Source of the DNA: Thioalkalivibrio sulfidiphilus HL-EbGr7
GTDB taxonomy: Bacteria > Pseudomonadota > Gammaproteobacteria > Ectothiorhodospirales > Ectothiorhodospiraceae
Length of the DNA stretch: 64,000 bases
NCBI RefSeq assembly: GCF_000021985.1
Contig: NC_011901.1
Location: 3,172,501 to 3,236,500, forward strand
Direction: 5' to 3'
Within the stretch, counting starts at the first letter, position 1. Every line of letters starts with the position of its first letter. Below, in pieces: positions 1-12,412 of the stretch. A program made the position numbers and the translations under genes. The notes under the pieces were generated by a model, which did not search any database, was not told the DNA's origin, and saw only the letters and a list, made by a program, of their open reading frames with translations.

Positions 1-1
1 C

Positions 2-133
2 GTGGACAAGAAGGTCCTGGACGGCCAGCTACGCCTGGTACTGTTGCGCGGCATCGGCGAGGCGGTGGTTACCGCCGATTTCGATCCAGCGGCCCTGGAC
101 GCCACGCTGAATCAGGTAGGAAGTGGGAATTGA
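2..133 (+). CDS. aroB: 3-dehydroquinate synthase, C-terminal end (partial)
   Basis: The open frame enters from the left edge and ends in TGA at 131-133. It reads [20 protein letters not shown] and then a short tail, which matches the C-terminus of AroB, the shikimate-pathway enzyme that converts DAHP to 3-dehydroquinate. The call is supported by the following dgt and damX, since aroB-damX linkage is common in Gammaproteobacteria. The last residues (QVGSGN) are encoded by the first units of an inverted heptamer repeat, so the repeat appears to have rewritten the protein's C-terminus. Only 43 codons are visible. Confidence 0.75.
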   Translation: MDKKVLDGQLRLVLLRGIGEAVVTADFDPAALDATLNQVGSGN

Positions 134-182
134 GAAGTGCGAAATTCTTCCCACCTCCCACTTCCTACTTCTCACTTCCCAC
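117..182. repeat. Heptamer hairpin A1 (AGTGGGA-type units)
   Basis: The left arm is built of units such as GTAGGAA, GTGGGAA and TTGAGAA; the right arm is the reverse complement of GTGGGAA, GTGAGAA, GTAGGAA and GTGGGAG. The period is 7 bp and the two arms face each other around a short centre near 147. It spans the aroB stop codon and ends at the dgt start codon. It is a sequence variant of the AGTGGCA family found at 2872, 7573, 11385, 35693 and 40309. Confidence 0.75.
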
Positions 183-1340
183 ATGGATGACAGGACCCTC
201 GCCCCCTACGCCGCCAGCGACGCCACCAGCCGAGGGCGTCGCCATCCGGAACCCCCGCCCCAGTACCGCAGCGAATACCAGCGCGACCGGGACCGCATCA
301 TTCACTCCACCGCCTTCCGCCGTCTGGAATACAAGACCCAGGTATTCGTCAATCATGAGGGCGACCTGTTCCGCACCCGCCTGACCCACTCCCTGGAAGT
401 GGCGCAGATCGCCCGCTCCATCGCCCGGGTACTGCATCTGAACGAGGACCTTACCGAGGCCATCGCCCTGGCCCACGACATGGGGCACACACCCTTCGGC
501 CACGCGGGTCAGGACGCGCTCAACACGTGCATGGCCGACTACGGCGGCTTCGAGCACAACCTCCAGTCCCTGCGCGTGGTGGACGAACTGGAACGGCGCT
601 ATGCCAGTTTCGATGGACTGAATCTCACCTTCGAGACCCGCGAGGGTATTCTCAAGCACTGCAACCTGCGCATCGCGTACACCCTGGGCGACGTGGGCGA
701 ACGCTTCATCCACAAACGCGAGCCAGGTCTCGAGGCCCAGCTCACCAACCTGGCCGACGAGATCGCCTACAACAACCATGACGTGGATGATGGCCTGCGC
801 GCCGGACTCATCACGCTCGAGCAGCTGCTCGACACCCGACTGTTCCGGCGCCAGTACGATGCGGTGAATCGCGAACACCCCGCCCTGGACGCCAAGCGCC
901 TGCGCCACGAGATCATCCGGCGCATGATCAATGAACTGGTCGGCGACCTGGTCAACACCAGCCGCGCGCGCATCGAGGCCGCCTCACCGAAGAGCCCCGA
1001 TGAAGTGCGCCTGCAGGCCGAGGCATTGATCGGCTTCAGTCCACAAATGCGCGCCGACAGCCTTGAACTCAAGCGCTTCCTGCGCGAGCATCTGTACCGC
1101 CACGAACGGGTCCGGCACATGACCGGCAAGGCCGCCGAACTGATCCGGCGCCTGTTCACCGCCTACCTGGAGGACATCGCTCTGCTGCCCCCCGAACACC
1201 AGCAAGAGGTCAGCCGCAGGGCCGAGTCCCACGGACAGGCAGGCCGCGCCCGGGCCGTGGCCGACTACATCGCCGGCATGACCGACCGCTTTGCCATCGC
1301 CGAACACGCCCGCCTGTTCCATCCCGAGACCCTGACATGA
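183..1340 (+). CDS. dgt: dGTPase-like dNTP triphosphohydrolase (HD superfamily)
   Basis: Hydrolyses deoxynucleoside triphosphates to the nucleoside and tripolyphosphate. The start is placed at ATG 183 ([13 protein letters not shown]); an upstream GTG in frame at 123 would lie inside the heptamer hairpin and overlap aroB. The family N-terminus ([22 protein letters not shown] region) is followed by the HD metal motif (THSLEV, then [14 protein letters not shown]) at about residues 75-110. The length of 385 aa fits the shorter dGTPase-like type (deoxyguanosinetriphosphate triphosphohydrolase-like protein). Its stop overlaps the damX start (ATGA at 1337), so the two are probably translationally coupled. 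Confidence 0.9.
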   Translation: MDDRTLAPYAASDATSRGRRHPEPPPQYRSEYQRDRDRIIHSTAFRRLEYKTQVFVNHEGDLFRTRLTHSLEVAQIARSIARVLHLNEDLTEAIALAHDMGHTPFGHAGQDALNTCMADYGGFEHNLQSLRVVDELERRYASFDGLNLTFETREGILKHCNLRIAYTLGDVGERFIHKREPGLEAQLTNLADEIAYNNHDVDDGLRAGLITLEQLLDTRLFRRQYDAVNREHPALDAKRLRHEIIRRMINELVGDLVNTSRARIEAASPKSPDEVRLQAEALIGFSPQMRADSLELKRFLREHLYRHERVRHMTGKAAELIRRLFTAYLEDIALLPPEHQQEVSRRAESHGQAGRARAVADYIAGMTDRFAIAEHARLFHPETLT

Positions 1341-2857
1341 CGCAGTCCGCCGAGTCGATTCACACCGCGCCCCTTCCCATGGACTGCCTGCTGCGGCACG
1401 GGCTGGAACAACAGCCCTTCGACGCCGTCGCCGGCGACACCTTCCTCTACACCGACCCGGCCCTGGACATGCCCCTGGGTGTGCTGCTCGACCACCTGCA
1501 CAAGGACGACAACCTGCTGGTGTTCAAGGGTGACCTGGGCGCCGGCAAGAGCACCCAGCTGCTGCGTCTGCTCTCCCGGAGCGCCGAGACCCTGGACTTC
1601 TGCGCCTTCAAGGCCCGCCCGGGCACCAGCTTCGCTGCCATCGACTACACCATCCGCCAGTTCTGGGGCGAACGCACCGACTCCGACGAGGAGACACCCC
1701 TGGCCGAAATGCTGTGTGCCATCGCGCAGGGTAGCAAGCGGCCGGTGCTGGTCATCGACGACGCCCACCACATCGAATCCGGCGCGCTGGCCGAACTGCT
1801 CAAGCTGCGCCGCCAGACCCACACCCTGTGCGATCACGCGCCGGGCATCCTGCTGGTGGGTGAGCCGCGCCTGGAACTGCTGCTGGAACAGGCCAACGCC
1901 GGCGACCAGCCCAGCGAGGCTCACATCAGCGTGCAACTACGCCCCCTGACCCGCGAGCAGACCGAGGCCTACCTGCGCCACCGGCTCCAGGTGGCCGGCG
2001 CCGACAACCCGGACATGCTGTCCGGCGAGCAGGCCCAGGCGATCCACCTGGAAAGCGGCGGACTGCCCCTGAGCATCAATGCCGCCGCCAACCGCGCCCT
2101 CCTGCAGCTGGGCGCGACGGGCACCGCAGGCGCCGGCCCGATGGCGCAGACAGCCGCGACGCCGCCGTGGAAGCAGCGCTGGTTCGTGCCGGCGGTGGCC
2201 GCCGTGGTGCTGGTGGGCATGGTCATCACCGTCATCAACATCCTCGGCTCCGACGGCGACGACGCCCTGGAGACCCGGGAACTGCTGGTACTGCCCGAAC
2301 CCCGCCCCCTGGTAACGCCCCCGCCGCCGCCCGCACTGCCCGAACCGCCCATTGAGGAACCCGCCCCGATGGCCGAACCGGAGCCGGAATCCGTCCCGCC
2401 CCCGGTCGCGGAAGCAACGCCCGAAGCCCCTGCCAGCGCACCGCTGCAGCCCGCACCGCAGACGCCACCTTCCAGCCCCCCCGCAGCCCCGGCACCGCCC
2501 CCCGCCGCGCCTGCCCCTGCCGCGCCTGCTCCGGCACCGGCCCCCAGGCCCACCGGCCTGCTGGATGCCACCTGGCTACGCGAACAGCCCGCCGGCCGCT
2601 ACACCATCCAGGTCCTCGGCCTGAGCGAGCTGCAGGCCCTGCGCAACTATGCCCGGGATCAGGCCCTGCAAGGCGATGTGGCCTGGTTCCGCACCCAGCG
2701 CAACGGCGCCGACTGGTATGTGCTGGTGGTGGGCAGCTACCCCGACGCCGACGCCGCGCGGGCCGCCATCGCCACCCTCCCCGCGGAGGTGCGCCGCAAC
2801 CAGCCCTGGGTACGCACGTTCGGCTCCATCCAGCAGGCGATGTCCCAGGCCCGCTGA
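1337..2857 (+). CDS. damX: AAA ATPase with C-terminal SPOR domain (DamX-like)
   Basis: A cell-division associated protein that binds septal peptidoglycan through its SPOR domain. It has an N-terminal AAA/ExeA-type ATPase with Walker [10 protein letters not shown] near residues 65-73 and a Walker B VLVIDDAH near 135-143. One membrane helix lies at about 280-302 ([16 protein letters not shown]), followed by a Pro/Ala-rich linker at about 315-420 and a SPOR domain at about 425-506 ([20 protein letters not shown]...). The linker is expected to be periplasmic. Gene order aroB-dgt-damX supports the name. The 3' end lies in a small perfect inverted repeat (2841-2872) with the stop codon in the loop. 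Confidence 0.85.
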   Translation: MTQSAESIHTAPLPMDCLLRHGLEQQPFDAVAGDTFLYTDPALDMPLGVLLDHLHKDDNLLVFKGDLGAGKSTQLLRLLSRSAETLDFCAFKARPGTSFAAIDYTIRQFWGERTDSDEETPLAEMLCAIAQGSKRPVLVIDDAHHIESGALAELLKLRRQTHTLCDHAPGILLVGEPRLELLLEQANAGDQPSEAHISVQLRPLTREQTEAYLRHRLQVAGADNPDMLSGEQAQAIHLESGGLPLSINAAANRALLQLGATGTAGAGPMAQTAATPPWKQRWFVPAVAAVVLVGMVITVINILGSDGDDALETRELLVLPEPRPLVTPPPPPALPEPPIEEPAPMAEPEPESVPPPVAEATPEAPASAPLQPAPQTPPSSPPAAPAPPPAAPAPAAPAPAPAPRPTGLLDATWLREQPAGRYTIQVLGLSELQALRNYARDQALQGDVAWFRTQRNGADWYVLVVGSYPDADAARAAIATLPAEVRRNQPWVRTFGSIQQAMSQAR

Positions 2858-2872
2858 CGCAGGCCTGGGACA
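2841..2872. repeat. Inverted copy of the damX 3' end
   Basis: TGTCCCAGGCC (2841-2851) is matched by GGCCTGGGACA (2862-2872), with the damX stop codon in the 10-base loop. It immediately adjoins heptamer hairpin A2. There is no U-tract, so it is not a standard intrinsic terminator, though it could be an RNA 3'-end stabiliser. Confidence 0.7.
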
Positions 2873-2966
2873 GTGGCAAGTCTCAAGTGGCGAGTGGCAA
2901 GGAAACGCAGAAAGCCTGATAGATTTGTGGTTTTTCCTTGCCACTAACCACTCGCCACTTGCTACT
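2872..2966. repeat. Heptamer hairpin A2 (AGTGGCA family)
   Basis: Left arm units are AGTGGCA, AGTCTCA, AGTGGCG and AGTGGCA, then AGGAAA. The right arm, read on the other strand, is AGTAGCA, AGTGGCG, AGTGGTT and AGTGGCA, then AGGAAAA. The centre of about 30 bases is unique. The element fills most of the damX-gltB spacer. The unit order differs between arms although the unit alphabet is shared. Confidence 0.85.
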
Positions 2967-3103
2967 TATTTGAACCACCCCCTTCGCCCCTCTATACTGT
3001 CGATCCTTTTGGCCGTGGCTTTTTGAGCCGGCCTCTCGAAACAGTCGAAATCCGTCATCCCGGGGCTTTTGCATCCCGGGATACGCGCGTGGGAGATCCA
3101 TCG

Positions 3104-6100
3104 GTGACCAACATGAGCGCAACCCCTGGCGGTCTGTACCGCCCCGAGTTCGAACGCGACAACTGCGGCTTCGGCCTGATCGCGCACATGGACGACAAGC
3201 CCAGCCACTGGGTGGTGGATACCGCCATCAAGGCCCTGGCCCGCCTGACCCACCGTGGTGCCATCGCCGCCGACGGCAAGACCGGTGACGGCTGCGGCCT
3301 GCTGATGAAGAAACCCGATACCTTCCTGCGCGAGATCGCCCGGGAGGCGGGCTTTGAACTGGGCGGCCAGTACGCCACCGGCATCGTGTTCCTGAACACC
3401 GACCCCGCCCTGGCCCAAACCGCCCGGGACACCCTGAACCGGAATCTCGAGGCCGAGGGCCTGGGCGTGGCCGGCTGGCGCGTGGTGCCCACCGACCAGT
3501 CCGCCTGCGGCGTCGAGGCACTCAAGACCCTGCCCGTGATCGAGCAGGTGTTCGTCAATGCCGGCGCGGACATGGATGCCGCCGCCTTCGAGCGCGCCCT
3601 GTTCATCGCCCGCCGCCGCACCGAGGTCGCGCTCAAGAACGACCCGGTGTTCTACGTGCCGACCCTGTCCGCCCAGGTGGTCTCCTACAAGGGCCTGGTG
3701 ATGCCGGAAAACCTGCCGGTGTTCTACCAGGACCTGAACGACCCGCGCCTGGAGACCGCCATCTGCGTGTTCCACCAGCGCTTCTCCACCAACACCTGGC
3801 CCCAGTGGCGCCTGGCCCAGCCGTTCCGTTTCCTGGCCCACAACGGCGAGATCAACACCGTGCGGGGCAACCGCAACTGGGCCCTGGCCCGGGCCCACAA
3901 GTTCGCCTCTCCGAACCTGCCCAAGCTCTCCGAGCTGCAGCCCCTGGTGAACATGGAGGGCTCCGACTCCCAGAGCCTGGACAACATGCTGGAAGTGCTG
4001 CTGGCCGGCGGCGTGGACCTGTTCCGCGCCATGCGTCTGCTGATCCCGCCGGCCTGGCAGAACGTCACCCACATGGATCCGGACCTGCGCGCCTTCTACG
4101 AATACAACTCCATGCACATGGAGCCCTGGGACGGCCCCGCCGGCATCGTGCTCACCGACGGCCGCTATGCCGCCTGCACCCTGGACCGCAACGGCCTGCG
4201 CCCGGCCCGCTACGTGATCACCGATGACCGCCACATCACCCTGGCCTCGGAGATCGGCGTGTACGACTACGACCCGGCCTCCGTGGTGGCCAAGGGCCGG
4301 CTCAAGCCGGGCCAGATGCTTGCCGTGGACACCTCCACCGGCAAGCTGCTGCTGCCCGACGAGATCGACCGCATCAACAGCCAGCGCCAGCCCTACCGGC
4401 AGTGGCTGCGCGCCCAGGCCAGGCACCTCAAGGCGCAGCTTTCCGACCAGACCCTGATGCGTGCCCCCATGGGCAGCGTGCAGCTGGACGTGTACGAAAA
4501 GCTGTTCGGCGTGTCCTTCGAGGAGCGCGACCAGGTGCTGCGCGTGCTGGCCGAGGCCGGCCAGGAGGCCGTGGGCTCCATGGGCGACGACACCCCCATG
4601 CCGGTGCTCTCGCGCACCGAGCGCTCGCTCTATGACTACTTCCGCCAGCAGTTCGCCCAGGTCACCAACCCGCCCATCGACCCGCTGCGCGAGCAGATCG
4701 TCATGTCCCTGGAGACCTGCCTGGGCCGGGAACGCAACCTGTTCGAGGAGACCCCGGAACACGCCGCGCGCCTGCTGGTGGATTCCCCGGTGCTGTCCGA
4801 AGAGAAATTCCAGGAGCTGCGCGCCCTGAACGGTGATGAATACCGTTCCACGCTCATCGACCTGAACTACGACCCCGCCCAGGGTCTCGAGGCTGCGATC
4901 CGCACCGTCTGCGACCAGGCCGTGACCGCGGTGCGCGACGGCACCGTGATCCTGGTCCTCTCTGACCGGGAGATCCGCCAGGATCGTCTGCCCATGCACG
5001 CCCTGCTGGCCACCGGCGCGGTGCACCACCGCCTGATCAGTGAAGGCCTGCGCTGCGACACCAACATCGTGGTGGAGACCGACACGGTGCGCGACCCGCA
5101 CCACTTCGCCGTGCTCATCGGCTACGGCGCCACCGCCGTGTTCCCCTACCTCGCCTACGAGTCCCTGCAGGGCATGGTGGACAGCAAGGAGATCAGCGAG
5201 GTCCCCGCCGACAAGCTGGCGCAGAACTACCGCAAGGGCATCAACAAGGGCCTGTTCAAGATCATTTCCAAGATGGGTATCTCCACCATCGCCTCCTACC
5301 GTGGCGCGCAGCTGTTCGAGATCGTGGGTCTCGACGACGCGGTGGTGGACCTGTGCTTCAAGGACAGCGTGAGCCGCATCCAGGGCGCCGGCTTCGGCGA
5401 CCTGGAAGACGACCAGAAGCGCCTGGCCGCCGAGGCCTGGAACCGCCGCAAGCCCCTGCGCCAGGGCGGCCTGCTCAAGTACGTGCACGGCGGCGAGTAT
5501 CACGCCTACAACCCGGACGTGATCCAGACCCTGCACAAGGCGGTGCAGACCGGCGACTACAACGCCTACAAGGAATACGCCCGTCTGGTGAACGAGCGCC
5601 CGGTGACCGTGCTGCGCGACCTGTTCAAGGTGCGCGACGACATGGCCGCCATCCCGCTCGACCAGGTGGAGCCCATCGAGCAGATCCTCACCCGCTTCGA
5701 TTCCGCGGGCATGAGCCTGGGCGCGCTTTCCCCCGAGGCTCACGAGGCCCTGGCCATCGCCATGAACCGTCTGGGCGGGCGCTCCAACTCCGGCGAGGGC
5801 GGCGAGGCCGTGGAGCGCTACGGCACCGAGCGCATGTCCAAGATCAAGCAGGTGGCCTCCGGCCGCTTCGGCGTCACGCCCCACTACCTGGTCAACGCCG
5901 AGGTGCTGCAGATCAAGATCGCCCAGGGCGCCAAGCCCGGCGAGGGCGGCCAGCTGCCCGGCCACAAGGTGAACAACATGATCGCCGAGCTGCGCTACTC
6001 CAGCCCGGGTGTTGCGCTCATCTCGCCGCCGCCGCACCACGACATCTACTCCATCGAGGACCTGGCGCAGCTGATCTTCGACCTGAAGCAGGTCAACCCC

Positions 6101-7570
6101 AAGGCCCTGGTGTCCGTGAAGCTGGTCTCAGAGGCCGGTGTCGGCACCGTGGCCGCGGGCGTGGCCAAGGCCTATGCGGACCTGATCACCATCTCCGGTT
6201 ACGACGGCGGCACCGGCGCGAGCCCGCTCACCTCGGTGAAGTACGCCGGCACCCCCTGGGAGCTGGGCCTGTCCGAGGCCCAGGTAACCCTGCGCGCCAA
6301 TGACCTGCGCGACAAGGTGCGCCTGCAGACCGACGGCGGTCTCAAGACCGGCCTGGACGTGATCAAGGCGGCCATCCTCGGCGCCGAGAGCTTCGGCTTC
6401 GGCACCGGCCCCATGGTGGCCCTGGGCTGCAAGTACCTGCGCATCTGCCACCTGAACAACTGCGCCACCGGCGTGGCCACTCAGGACAACGTGCTGCGCA
6501 TGAACCACTTCATCGGCCTGCCCGAGATGGTCATGCACTACTTCCAGTTCGTGGCCCGGGAGACCCGGGAGTGGATGGCCTCGCTGGGGGTGAAGTCGCT
6601 GACCGACCTGATCGGGCGCACCGATCTGCTGGAGCGCCTGCCCGGCGAGACCGGCAAGCAGCAGGGCCTGAACCTGGACGCCATCCTCTCCGACGGCGGC
6701 GTGCCGGCGGACAAGCCGCGCTTCTGCGTGGAGCCCCACAACGCGCCCTTCGACAAGGGCGAGCTGGCCGAGCAGATGGTGGCCGACATGCTGTCCGCCA
6801 TCGAAGGCAAGGCCGGCGGCGAGTTCAGCTACGAGATCCGCAACACCCAGCGCTCCATCGGTGCCCGGGTATCCGGCGAGATCGCCCTGCGACACGGCAA
6901 CTACGGCATGTCCGACGCCCCCATCACCGTGCGCTTCAAGGGCACGGCGGGCCAGAGCTTCGGCGTGTGGAACGCCGGTGGCCTGCACATGGTTCTGGAA
7001 GGCGATGCCAACGACTACGTGGGCAAGGGCATGGCGGCTGGCAAGCTGGTGATCCGTCCGCCCCGGGACAGCCGCTTCAAGAGCCAGGAGACCACCATCA
7101 TCGGCAACACCTGCCTGTACGGCGCCACCGGCGGCAAGCTGTTTGCCGCGGGTCTGGCCGGCGAGCGCTTCGGCGTGCGCAATTCCGGTGCCATCGCCGT
7201 AGTGGAAGGCGTGGGCGACCACGGCTGCGAATACATGACCGGCGGCGTCATGGTGGTGCTCGGCCCCACCGGCGTGAACTTCGGCGCCGGCATGACCGGC
7301 GGCTTCGCCTTCGTGCTGGACCAGGACAACGGCTTCGTGGACCGCATGAACAACGAGTTGATCGACATGCACCGGCTCGACACCGAGTACATGGAGGCCC
7401 ACCGCAACTACCTGGAAGACCTGCTGCGCGAGTACGTCGCCGAGACCGAGAGCGACTGGGGCCGGGAGATCCTGGAGCACTTCGACACCTGGCTGCACCA
7501 CTTCTGGCTGGTCAAGCCCAAGGCCTCGGAACTGCGCAGCCTGATCGCTAATCTCAGGCAGGCCGCCTGA
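3104..7570 (+). CDS. gltB: Glutamate synthase (NADPH) large subunit
   Basis: GOGAT transfers the glutamine amide to 2-oxoglutarate. A class II glutaminase domain begins at the catalytic Cys of [12 protein letters not shown] (about residue 21), so about 20 residues form a cleaved propeptide. The central and FMN-binding synthase domains follow, with the 3Fe-4S cluster Cys cluster in [15 protein letters not shown], and a GXGXG beta-helix domain ends the protein. GTG 3104 is preferred because GGGAGA lies 7-8 bases upstream; ATG 3113 is the alternative. At 1488 aa it is full length. No gltD follows: the next gene is dnaG, so the small subunit must be encoded elsewhere. The 3' end forms a 7-bp inverted repeat (7553-7571) that includes the stop. 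Confidence 0.95.
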   Translation: MTNMSATPGGLYRPEFERDNCGFGLIAHMDDKPSHWVVDTAIKALARLTHRGAIAADGKTGDGCGLLMKKPDTFLREIAREAGFELGGQYATGIVFLNTDPALAQTARDTLNRNLEAEGLGVAGWRVVPTDQSACGVEALKTLPVIEQVFVNAGADMDAAAFERALFIARRRTEVALKNDPVFYVPTLSAQVVSYKGLVMPENLPVFYQDLNDPRLETAICVFHQRFSTNTWPQWRLAQPFRFLAHNGEINTVRGNRNWALARAHKFASPNLPKLSELQPLVNMEGSDSQSLDNMLEVLLAGGVDLFRAMRLLIPPAWQNVTHMDPDLRAFYEYNSMHMEPWDGPAGIVLTDGRYAACTLDRNGLRPARYVITDDRHITLASEIGVYDYDPASVVAKGRLKPGQMLAVDTSTGKLLLPDEIDRINSQRQPYRQWLRAQARHLKAQLSDQTLMRAPMGSVQLDVYEKLFGVSFEERDQVLRVLAEAGQEAVGSMGDDTPMPVLSRTERSLYDYFRQQFAQVTNPPIDPLREQIVMSLETCLGRERNLFEETPEHAARLLVDSPVLSEEKFQELRALNGDEYRSTLIDLNYDPAQGLEAAIRTVCDQAVTAVRDGTVILVLSDREIRQDRLPMHALLATGAVHHRLISEGLRCDTNIVVETDTVRDPHHFAVLIGYGATAVFPYLAYESLQGMVDSKEISEVPADKLAQNYRKGINKGLFKIISKMGISTIASYRGAQLFEIVGLDDAVVDLCFKDSVSRIQGAGFGDLEDDQKRLAAEAWNRRKPLRQGGLLKYVHGGEYHAYNPDVIQTLHKAVQTGDYNAYKEYARLVNERPVTVLRDLFKVRDDMAAIPLDQVEPIEQILTRFDSAGMSLGALSPEAHEALAIAMNRLGGRSNSGEGGEAVERYGTERMSKIKQVASGRFGVTPHYLVNAEVLQIKIAQGAKPGEGGQLPGHKVNNMIAELRYSSPGVALISPPPHHDIYSIEDLAQLIFDLKQVNPKALVSVKLVSEAGVGTVAAGVAKAYADLITISGYDGGTGASPLTSVKYAGTPWELGLSEAQVTLRANDLRDKVRLQTDGGLKTGLDVIKAAILGAESFGFGTGPMVALGCKYLRICHLNNCATGVATQDNVLRMNHFIGLPEMVMHYFQFVARETREWMASLGVKSLTDLIGRTDLLERLPGETGKQQGLNLDAILSDGGVPADKPRFCVEPHNAPFDKGELAEQMVADMLSAIEGKAGGEFSYEIRNTQRSIGARVSGEIALRHGNYGMSDAPITVRFKGTAGQSFGVWNAGGLHMVLEGDANDYVGKGMAAGKLVIRPPRDSRFKSQETTIIGNTCLYGATGGKLFAAGLAGERFGVRNSGAIAVVEGVGDHGCEYMTGGVMVVLGPTGVNFGAGMTGGFAFVLDQDNGFVDRMNNELIDMHRLDTEYMEAHRNYLEDLLREYVAETESDWGREILEHFDTWLHHFWLVKPKASELRSLIANLRQAA

Positions 7571-7572
7571 GA

Positions 7573-7645
7573 AGTGGCTAGTCTCAAGTGGCAAGTGGCA
7601 AGGAAAGGCCTTTCCTTGCCACTTGCTACTAACCACTTGAGACTT
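7573..7645. repeat. Heptamer hairpin A3 (AGTGGCA family)
   Basis: AGTGGCT, AGTCTCA, AGTGGCA, AGTGGCA, then AGGAAAGGCCTTTCCT, then the mirror units TGCCACT, TGCTACT, AACCACT and TGAGACT. The centre is a perfect palindrome with essentially no loop. The element occupies the entire gltB-dnaG spacer and ends 2 bases before the dnaG ATG, leaving no recognisable Shine-Dalgarno outside the repeat. Confidence 0.9.
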
Positions 7646-7647
7646 CA

Positions 7648-9021
7648 ATGATCCCCCAGCACTTCATCGATGAACTCCTCGCCCGCACGGACATCGTGGA
7701 GGTCATCAATGGCCGCGTCACCCTGAAGAAGCAGGGGCGCGAGTACGCCGCCTGCTGCCCCTTCCACGGGGAAAAGACCCCCTCCTTCTTCGTCAGCCCG
7801 ACCAAGCAGTTCTACCACTGCTTCGGCTGCGGCGCCCACGGCACCGCCATCACCTTCCTGATGGAGCACGACAACCTCTCCTTTCCCGAGGCCATCGAGG
7901 AACTGGCGCGCCTGGCGGGCATGGAAGTGCCCCGGGAACAGGGGACGGGAGAACGGGCCGAGGATCACCGCCCCCTCTACGATGCCCTGGAAGCGGCCGC
8001 GGAACACTACGTCCGCGCCCTGCGCCACAGCCACGAGGCCGTGGACTACCTCAAGAAACGCGGCCTGACCGGCGAGATCGCCCGGGATTTTCGCCTGGGC
8101 TTTGCCGAGGACCGCTGGGACGGACTCATCTCGACCCTCTCCCCCCGCTTCGACGACAAGACCCTGATCGAGGCGGGGCTCGCCATCCGCAAGGAAGGCG
8201 GCCAGGTCTACGACCGTTTCCGGGGCCGCATCATGTTCCCCATCCGGGACACCCGCGGCCGGGTCATCGGCTTCGGTGGCCGCATCCTGGGCCAGGGCGA
8301 ACCCAAGTACCTCAACTCCCCGGAAACCCCCGTATTCCACAAGGGCCAGCAACTCTACGGCCTGTTCGAGGCCCGCAAGGCCGCCACCCGGCTGGAACAA
8401 CTGCTGGTGGTGGAGGGCTACATGGACGTGATCGCGCTGGCCCAGCACGGCATCACCCACGCCGTGGCGACCCTGGGCACGTCAACCACCCGGGATCACC
8501 TGGAGCGGCTGTTCCGGGTCGTGCCCCGGCTGGTGTTCTGTTTCGACGGCGACGCCGCCGGACGCAAGGCCGCCTGGCGGGCCCTGGAACAGGCCCTGCC
8601 GGTGATGCGCGACGGCCGCGAGGCCGCCTTCCTATTCCTGCCCGAGGGGGAGGACCCGGACACCCTGGTGCGCACACTGGGCGCCGAGGGCTTCCGGGAA
8701 CGGGAGGCGACGGCCCAGGCCCTCTCCGACACCTTCCTGGACGGACTCAAGGCCCGCTACGACGCCCACACCCGGGAGGGCCGTGCCCCGGCTGGGGCTC
8801 GGAAGGCGCGAAACTCCTCAGGGCCATGCCCCGAGGGCCTGCTCAAGACCCAGCTGGTCAACGATCTCGCCCGACTCTGCGCCGTCTCCCCGGAGCAGTT
8901 CGCCCGCCAGACCGAGGCCCCACGCCGGCCACGACCAGCCGCCGCCGAGCGCGGTCGATCAGCCCGTAGCGCGGCCCGGGCGAAGGCCCCGCAGCCGCCG
9001 GGACGCAACGCCTGGCCATGA
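7648..9021 (+). CDS. dnaG: DNA primase, zinc-binding and RNA polymerase domains (5' part of split dnaG)
   Basis: Synthesises RNA primers at the replication fork. The CHC2 zinc finger lies at about residues 38-65 (CCPFHGEKTPSFFV, then CFGCGAHG). The primase core and TOPRIM domain follow (EGYMDVIALAQHG near 255, then FDGDAAGRKA near 305). The frame then becomes low-complexity and stops at 9019-9021, about 130 residues short of a typical DnaG. The missing helicase-binding domain is encoded by the next open frame, which starts at 9018 in another frame with an ATGA overlap. Inside 8783-8840 the translated stretch AGARKARNSSGPC is unlike primase, while another frame of the same bases reads GAKLLRAMP as expected, so small compensating indels are likely there too. 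Confidence 0.85.
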   Translation: MIPQHFIDELLARTDIVEVINGRVTLKKQGREYAACCPFHGEKTPSFFVSPTKQFYHCFGCGAHGTAITFLMEHDNLSFPEAIEELARLAGMEVPREQGTGERAEDHRPLYDALEAAAEHYVRALRHSHEAVDYLKKRGLTGEIARDFRLGFAEDRWDGLISTLSPRFDDKTLIEAGLAIRKEGGQVYDRFRGRIMFPIRDTRGRVIGFGGRILGQGEPKYLNSPETPVFHKGQQLYGLFEARKAATRLEQLLVVEGYMDVIALAQHGITHAVATLGTSTTRDHLERLFRVVPRLVFCFDGDAAGRKAAWRALEQALPVMRDGREAAFLFLPEGEDPDTLVRTLGAEGFREREATAQALSDTFLDGLKARYDAHTREGRAPAGARKARNSSGPCPEGLLKTQLVNDLARLCAVSPEQFARQTEAPRRPRPAAAERGRSARSAARAKAPQPPGRNAWP

Positions 9022-9431
9022 CCCCGGCCCGCTTGGCCCTGGCCCTGCTGGTCCGCGAACCGGGCCTGGCGGCCGGGCTCGAGGACTGGGACTACCTGGC
9101 CGCGAGCCCCGTGCCCGGGGCCAGATTGCTGGCCCAGGTCATTGAAACTCTGCGGGCGAGCCCCCATCTAACCACGGCAGGCCTCCTGGAACGCTGGCGG
9201 GACAGCGACGAGGGGCGGTTTCTACTAAAATTGGCACAGTGGCAACCGCCCGACGCCGAGGACGCCCCGCCCGCCCGCATGCTGAGCGACGCCCTGACCC
9301 GCCTCCGACACCTGCACGACGAACAGCGCGCCTCCGAGTTGCTGGAAAAGGCCTCGGCGGCAGACCTGAGTGCGGCTGAGAAGGAGGAACTCAAGCGCCT
9401 GCTCTCGGCCCGTCACGGTGTCGGCCCCTAA
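9018..9431 (+). CDS. dnaG: DNA primase C-terminal (DnaB-binding) domain, separate frame
   Basis: The 137-aa frame ([20 protein letters not shown]...) has the look of the DnaG helicase-binding domain, which recruits DnaB and normally forms residues of about 440-580 of one primase chain. Its ATG overlaps the TGA of the upstream part (ATGA). Reading [17 protein letters not shown] across the junction would need one extra base near 9011-9013, so the split can be explained by a single-base deletion in a C/G run. It could also be a real two-chain primase coupled by ATGA, because the break falls exactly on the domain boundary. The sequence alone cannot decide between these. Confidence 0.75.
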   Translation: MTPARLALALLVREPGLAAGLEDWDYLAASPVPGARLLAQVIETLRASPHLTTAGLLERWRDSDEGRFLLKLAQWQPPDAEDAPPARMLSDALTRLRHLHDEQRASELLEKASAADLSAAEKEELKRLLSARHGVGP

Positions 9432-9514
9432 CGGGGCCCAGAATATGGAAGCGAACCCCTATCCCTGCTAAACTAGGGGGTTCGCTTCGCCCTGACCATT
9501 TTTCAGTCTCGAGT

Positions 9515-11380
<1,866 letters not shown>

Positions 11381-11384
11381 ACCC

Positions 11385-11453
11385 AGTTTCAAGTGGCAAG
11401 TGGCTAGTAGCAAGGAGATCTTCCTTGAGACTTGCCACTTGAGACTTGCCACT
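11385..11453. repeat. Heptamer hairpin A4 (AGTGGCA family)
   Basis: Left units are AGTTTCA, AGTGGCA, AGTGGCT and AGTAGCA, followed by AGGA. The centre is only a few bases (GATCT). Right arm units on the other strand are AGTGGCA, AGTCTCA, AGTGGCA and AGTCTCA. It lies between the rpoD stop (11380) and the tRNA (11462). Confidence 0.88.
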
Positions 11454-11461
11454 GCCTTTCC

Positions 11462-11538
<77 letters not shown>

Positions 11539-11621
11539 TTCATACCCCCATTCGTCACTCTGCCACGATGCGGTGACACCGTGGCATCATGGGACTCCCA
11601 CCCAGCCTGGTCAGACCCCCC

Positions 11622-12284
11622 ATGCATCCCGATCCAGAGTCACGGTCCACAGCCCCGCAAGCCCTCTTGCTGACCGGCCCCGGCTGCCCCCATTGCGCAA
11701 GCGTCCGTCAGGCACTACAAACAATGCAGTCGGAAGGCCTGCTTGGCGGGATCGAGGAGATCGATCTGAGTCAGGCGCCGCAACAGGCAGAGACCCTGGG
11801 CGCGCGCTCCGTGCCCTGGACACGCATCGGCGCCATCGAACTCTCGGGCCTGCACAGCTTGGCAGAACTGCGCCACTGGGCAGGGCTCGCCGCGCGCCCC
11901 GAGGGGCTCGACCTGCACCTGGCGGACCTGCTGGGAAACGGCCAGCGGGCGCAGGTGCTGGCCCGCACGCGGCGCGAACCGGCGCTGATCGCCCGCCTGG
12001 CCGCACTGTTGGGTGATGCCGACAGCGAACTCAGCGTGCGCATCGGCGTAATGGCCACCCTGGAGGAACTGAAAGAAGAGGGTCTTCTACAGGGCCAGGC
12101 GACGCATTTTCTCCCCCACGTCACCCACCCCGAACCGCGCGTGCGCTCAGACACCTGTTATGCCCTGACATTGATCGGTGGTGAGGACGCCCTCGCTGCG
12201 CTGCAGGCCTGCAGTGAAGATCCGGACGCGGAGGTGCGGGAGACGGCACTGGACGGGATCGAGGCGCTGACTCTGCCGAGCTGA
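11622..12284 (+). CDS. Thioredoxin-like fold protein with HEAT-type repeats
   Basis: The N-terminal part (ALLLTGPGCPHCASVRQAL) has a thioredoxin/glutaredoxin fold with a CPHC redox motif and the cis-Pro region ARSVPWTRIG. The C-terminal half has repeats resembling HEAT/PBS units (SELSVRIGVMATLEEL, EPRVRSDTCYALTLIGGEDA, DAEVRETALDGIEAL). The expected role is a thiol-disulfide or protein-interaction function; no substrate can be named. ATG 11622 is chosen over ATG 11589 because the added 11 residues look non-conserved and lie close to the tRNA. Confidence 0.65.
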   Translation: MHPDPESRSTAPQALLLTGPGCPHCASVRQALQTMQSEGLLGGIEEIDLSQAPQQAETLGARSVPWTRIGAIELSGLHSLAELRHWAGLAARPEGLDLHLADLLGNGQRAQVLARTRREPALIARLAALLGDADSELSVRIGVMATLEELKEEGLLQGQATHFLPHVTHPEPRVRSDTCYALTLIGGEDALAALQACSEDPDAEVRETALDGIEALTLPS

Positions 12285-12412
12285 GACGGCAATGCGCTGA
12301 CAGCCCGGGTGAGTGTCACATGAGGCTGAGTCTTCAAGTCCGCATCTCGATTGGCCAAGGGGACAAATTAATATTAGCATTCTCTAATGGTTATTTGTGC
12401 GTCACACCCACC

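Noticed and set aside
2872-2966. Tandem heptamers as a CRISPR array
   Set aside because: Units are 7 bp without spacers, are arranged in facing arms, and no cas genes are present.
2966-6040. Very long open frame antisense to gltB
   Set aside because: GC-rich third positions of gltB keep the antisense frame open. The translation is low-complexity (Gly/Ala/Val/His/Gln-rich) and matches no family, while gltB is unmistakable.
7571-7647. gltD downstream of gltB
   Set aside because: The spacer is entirely repeat and the next gene is dnaG. No small subunit of glutamate synthase is seen in the window.
11539-11588. Terminator after tRNA-Ile2
   Set aside because: TGCCACG and CGTGGCA can pair around 11561-11586, but there is no U-run and a second fold is possible, so support is weak.
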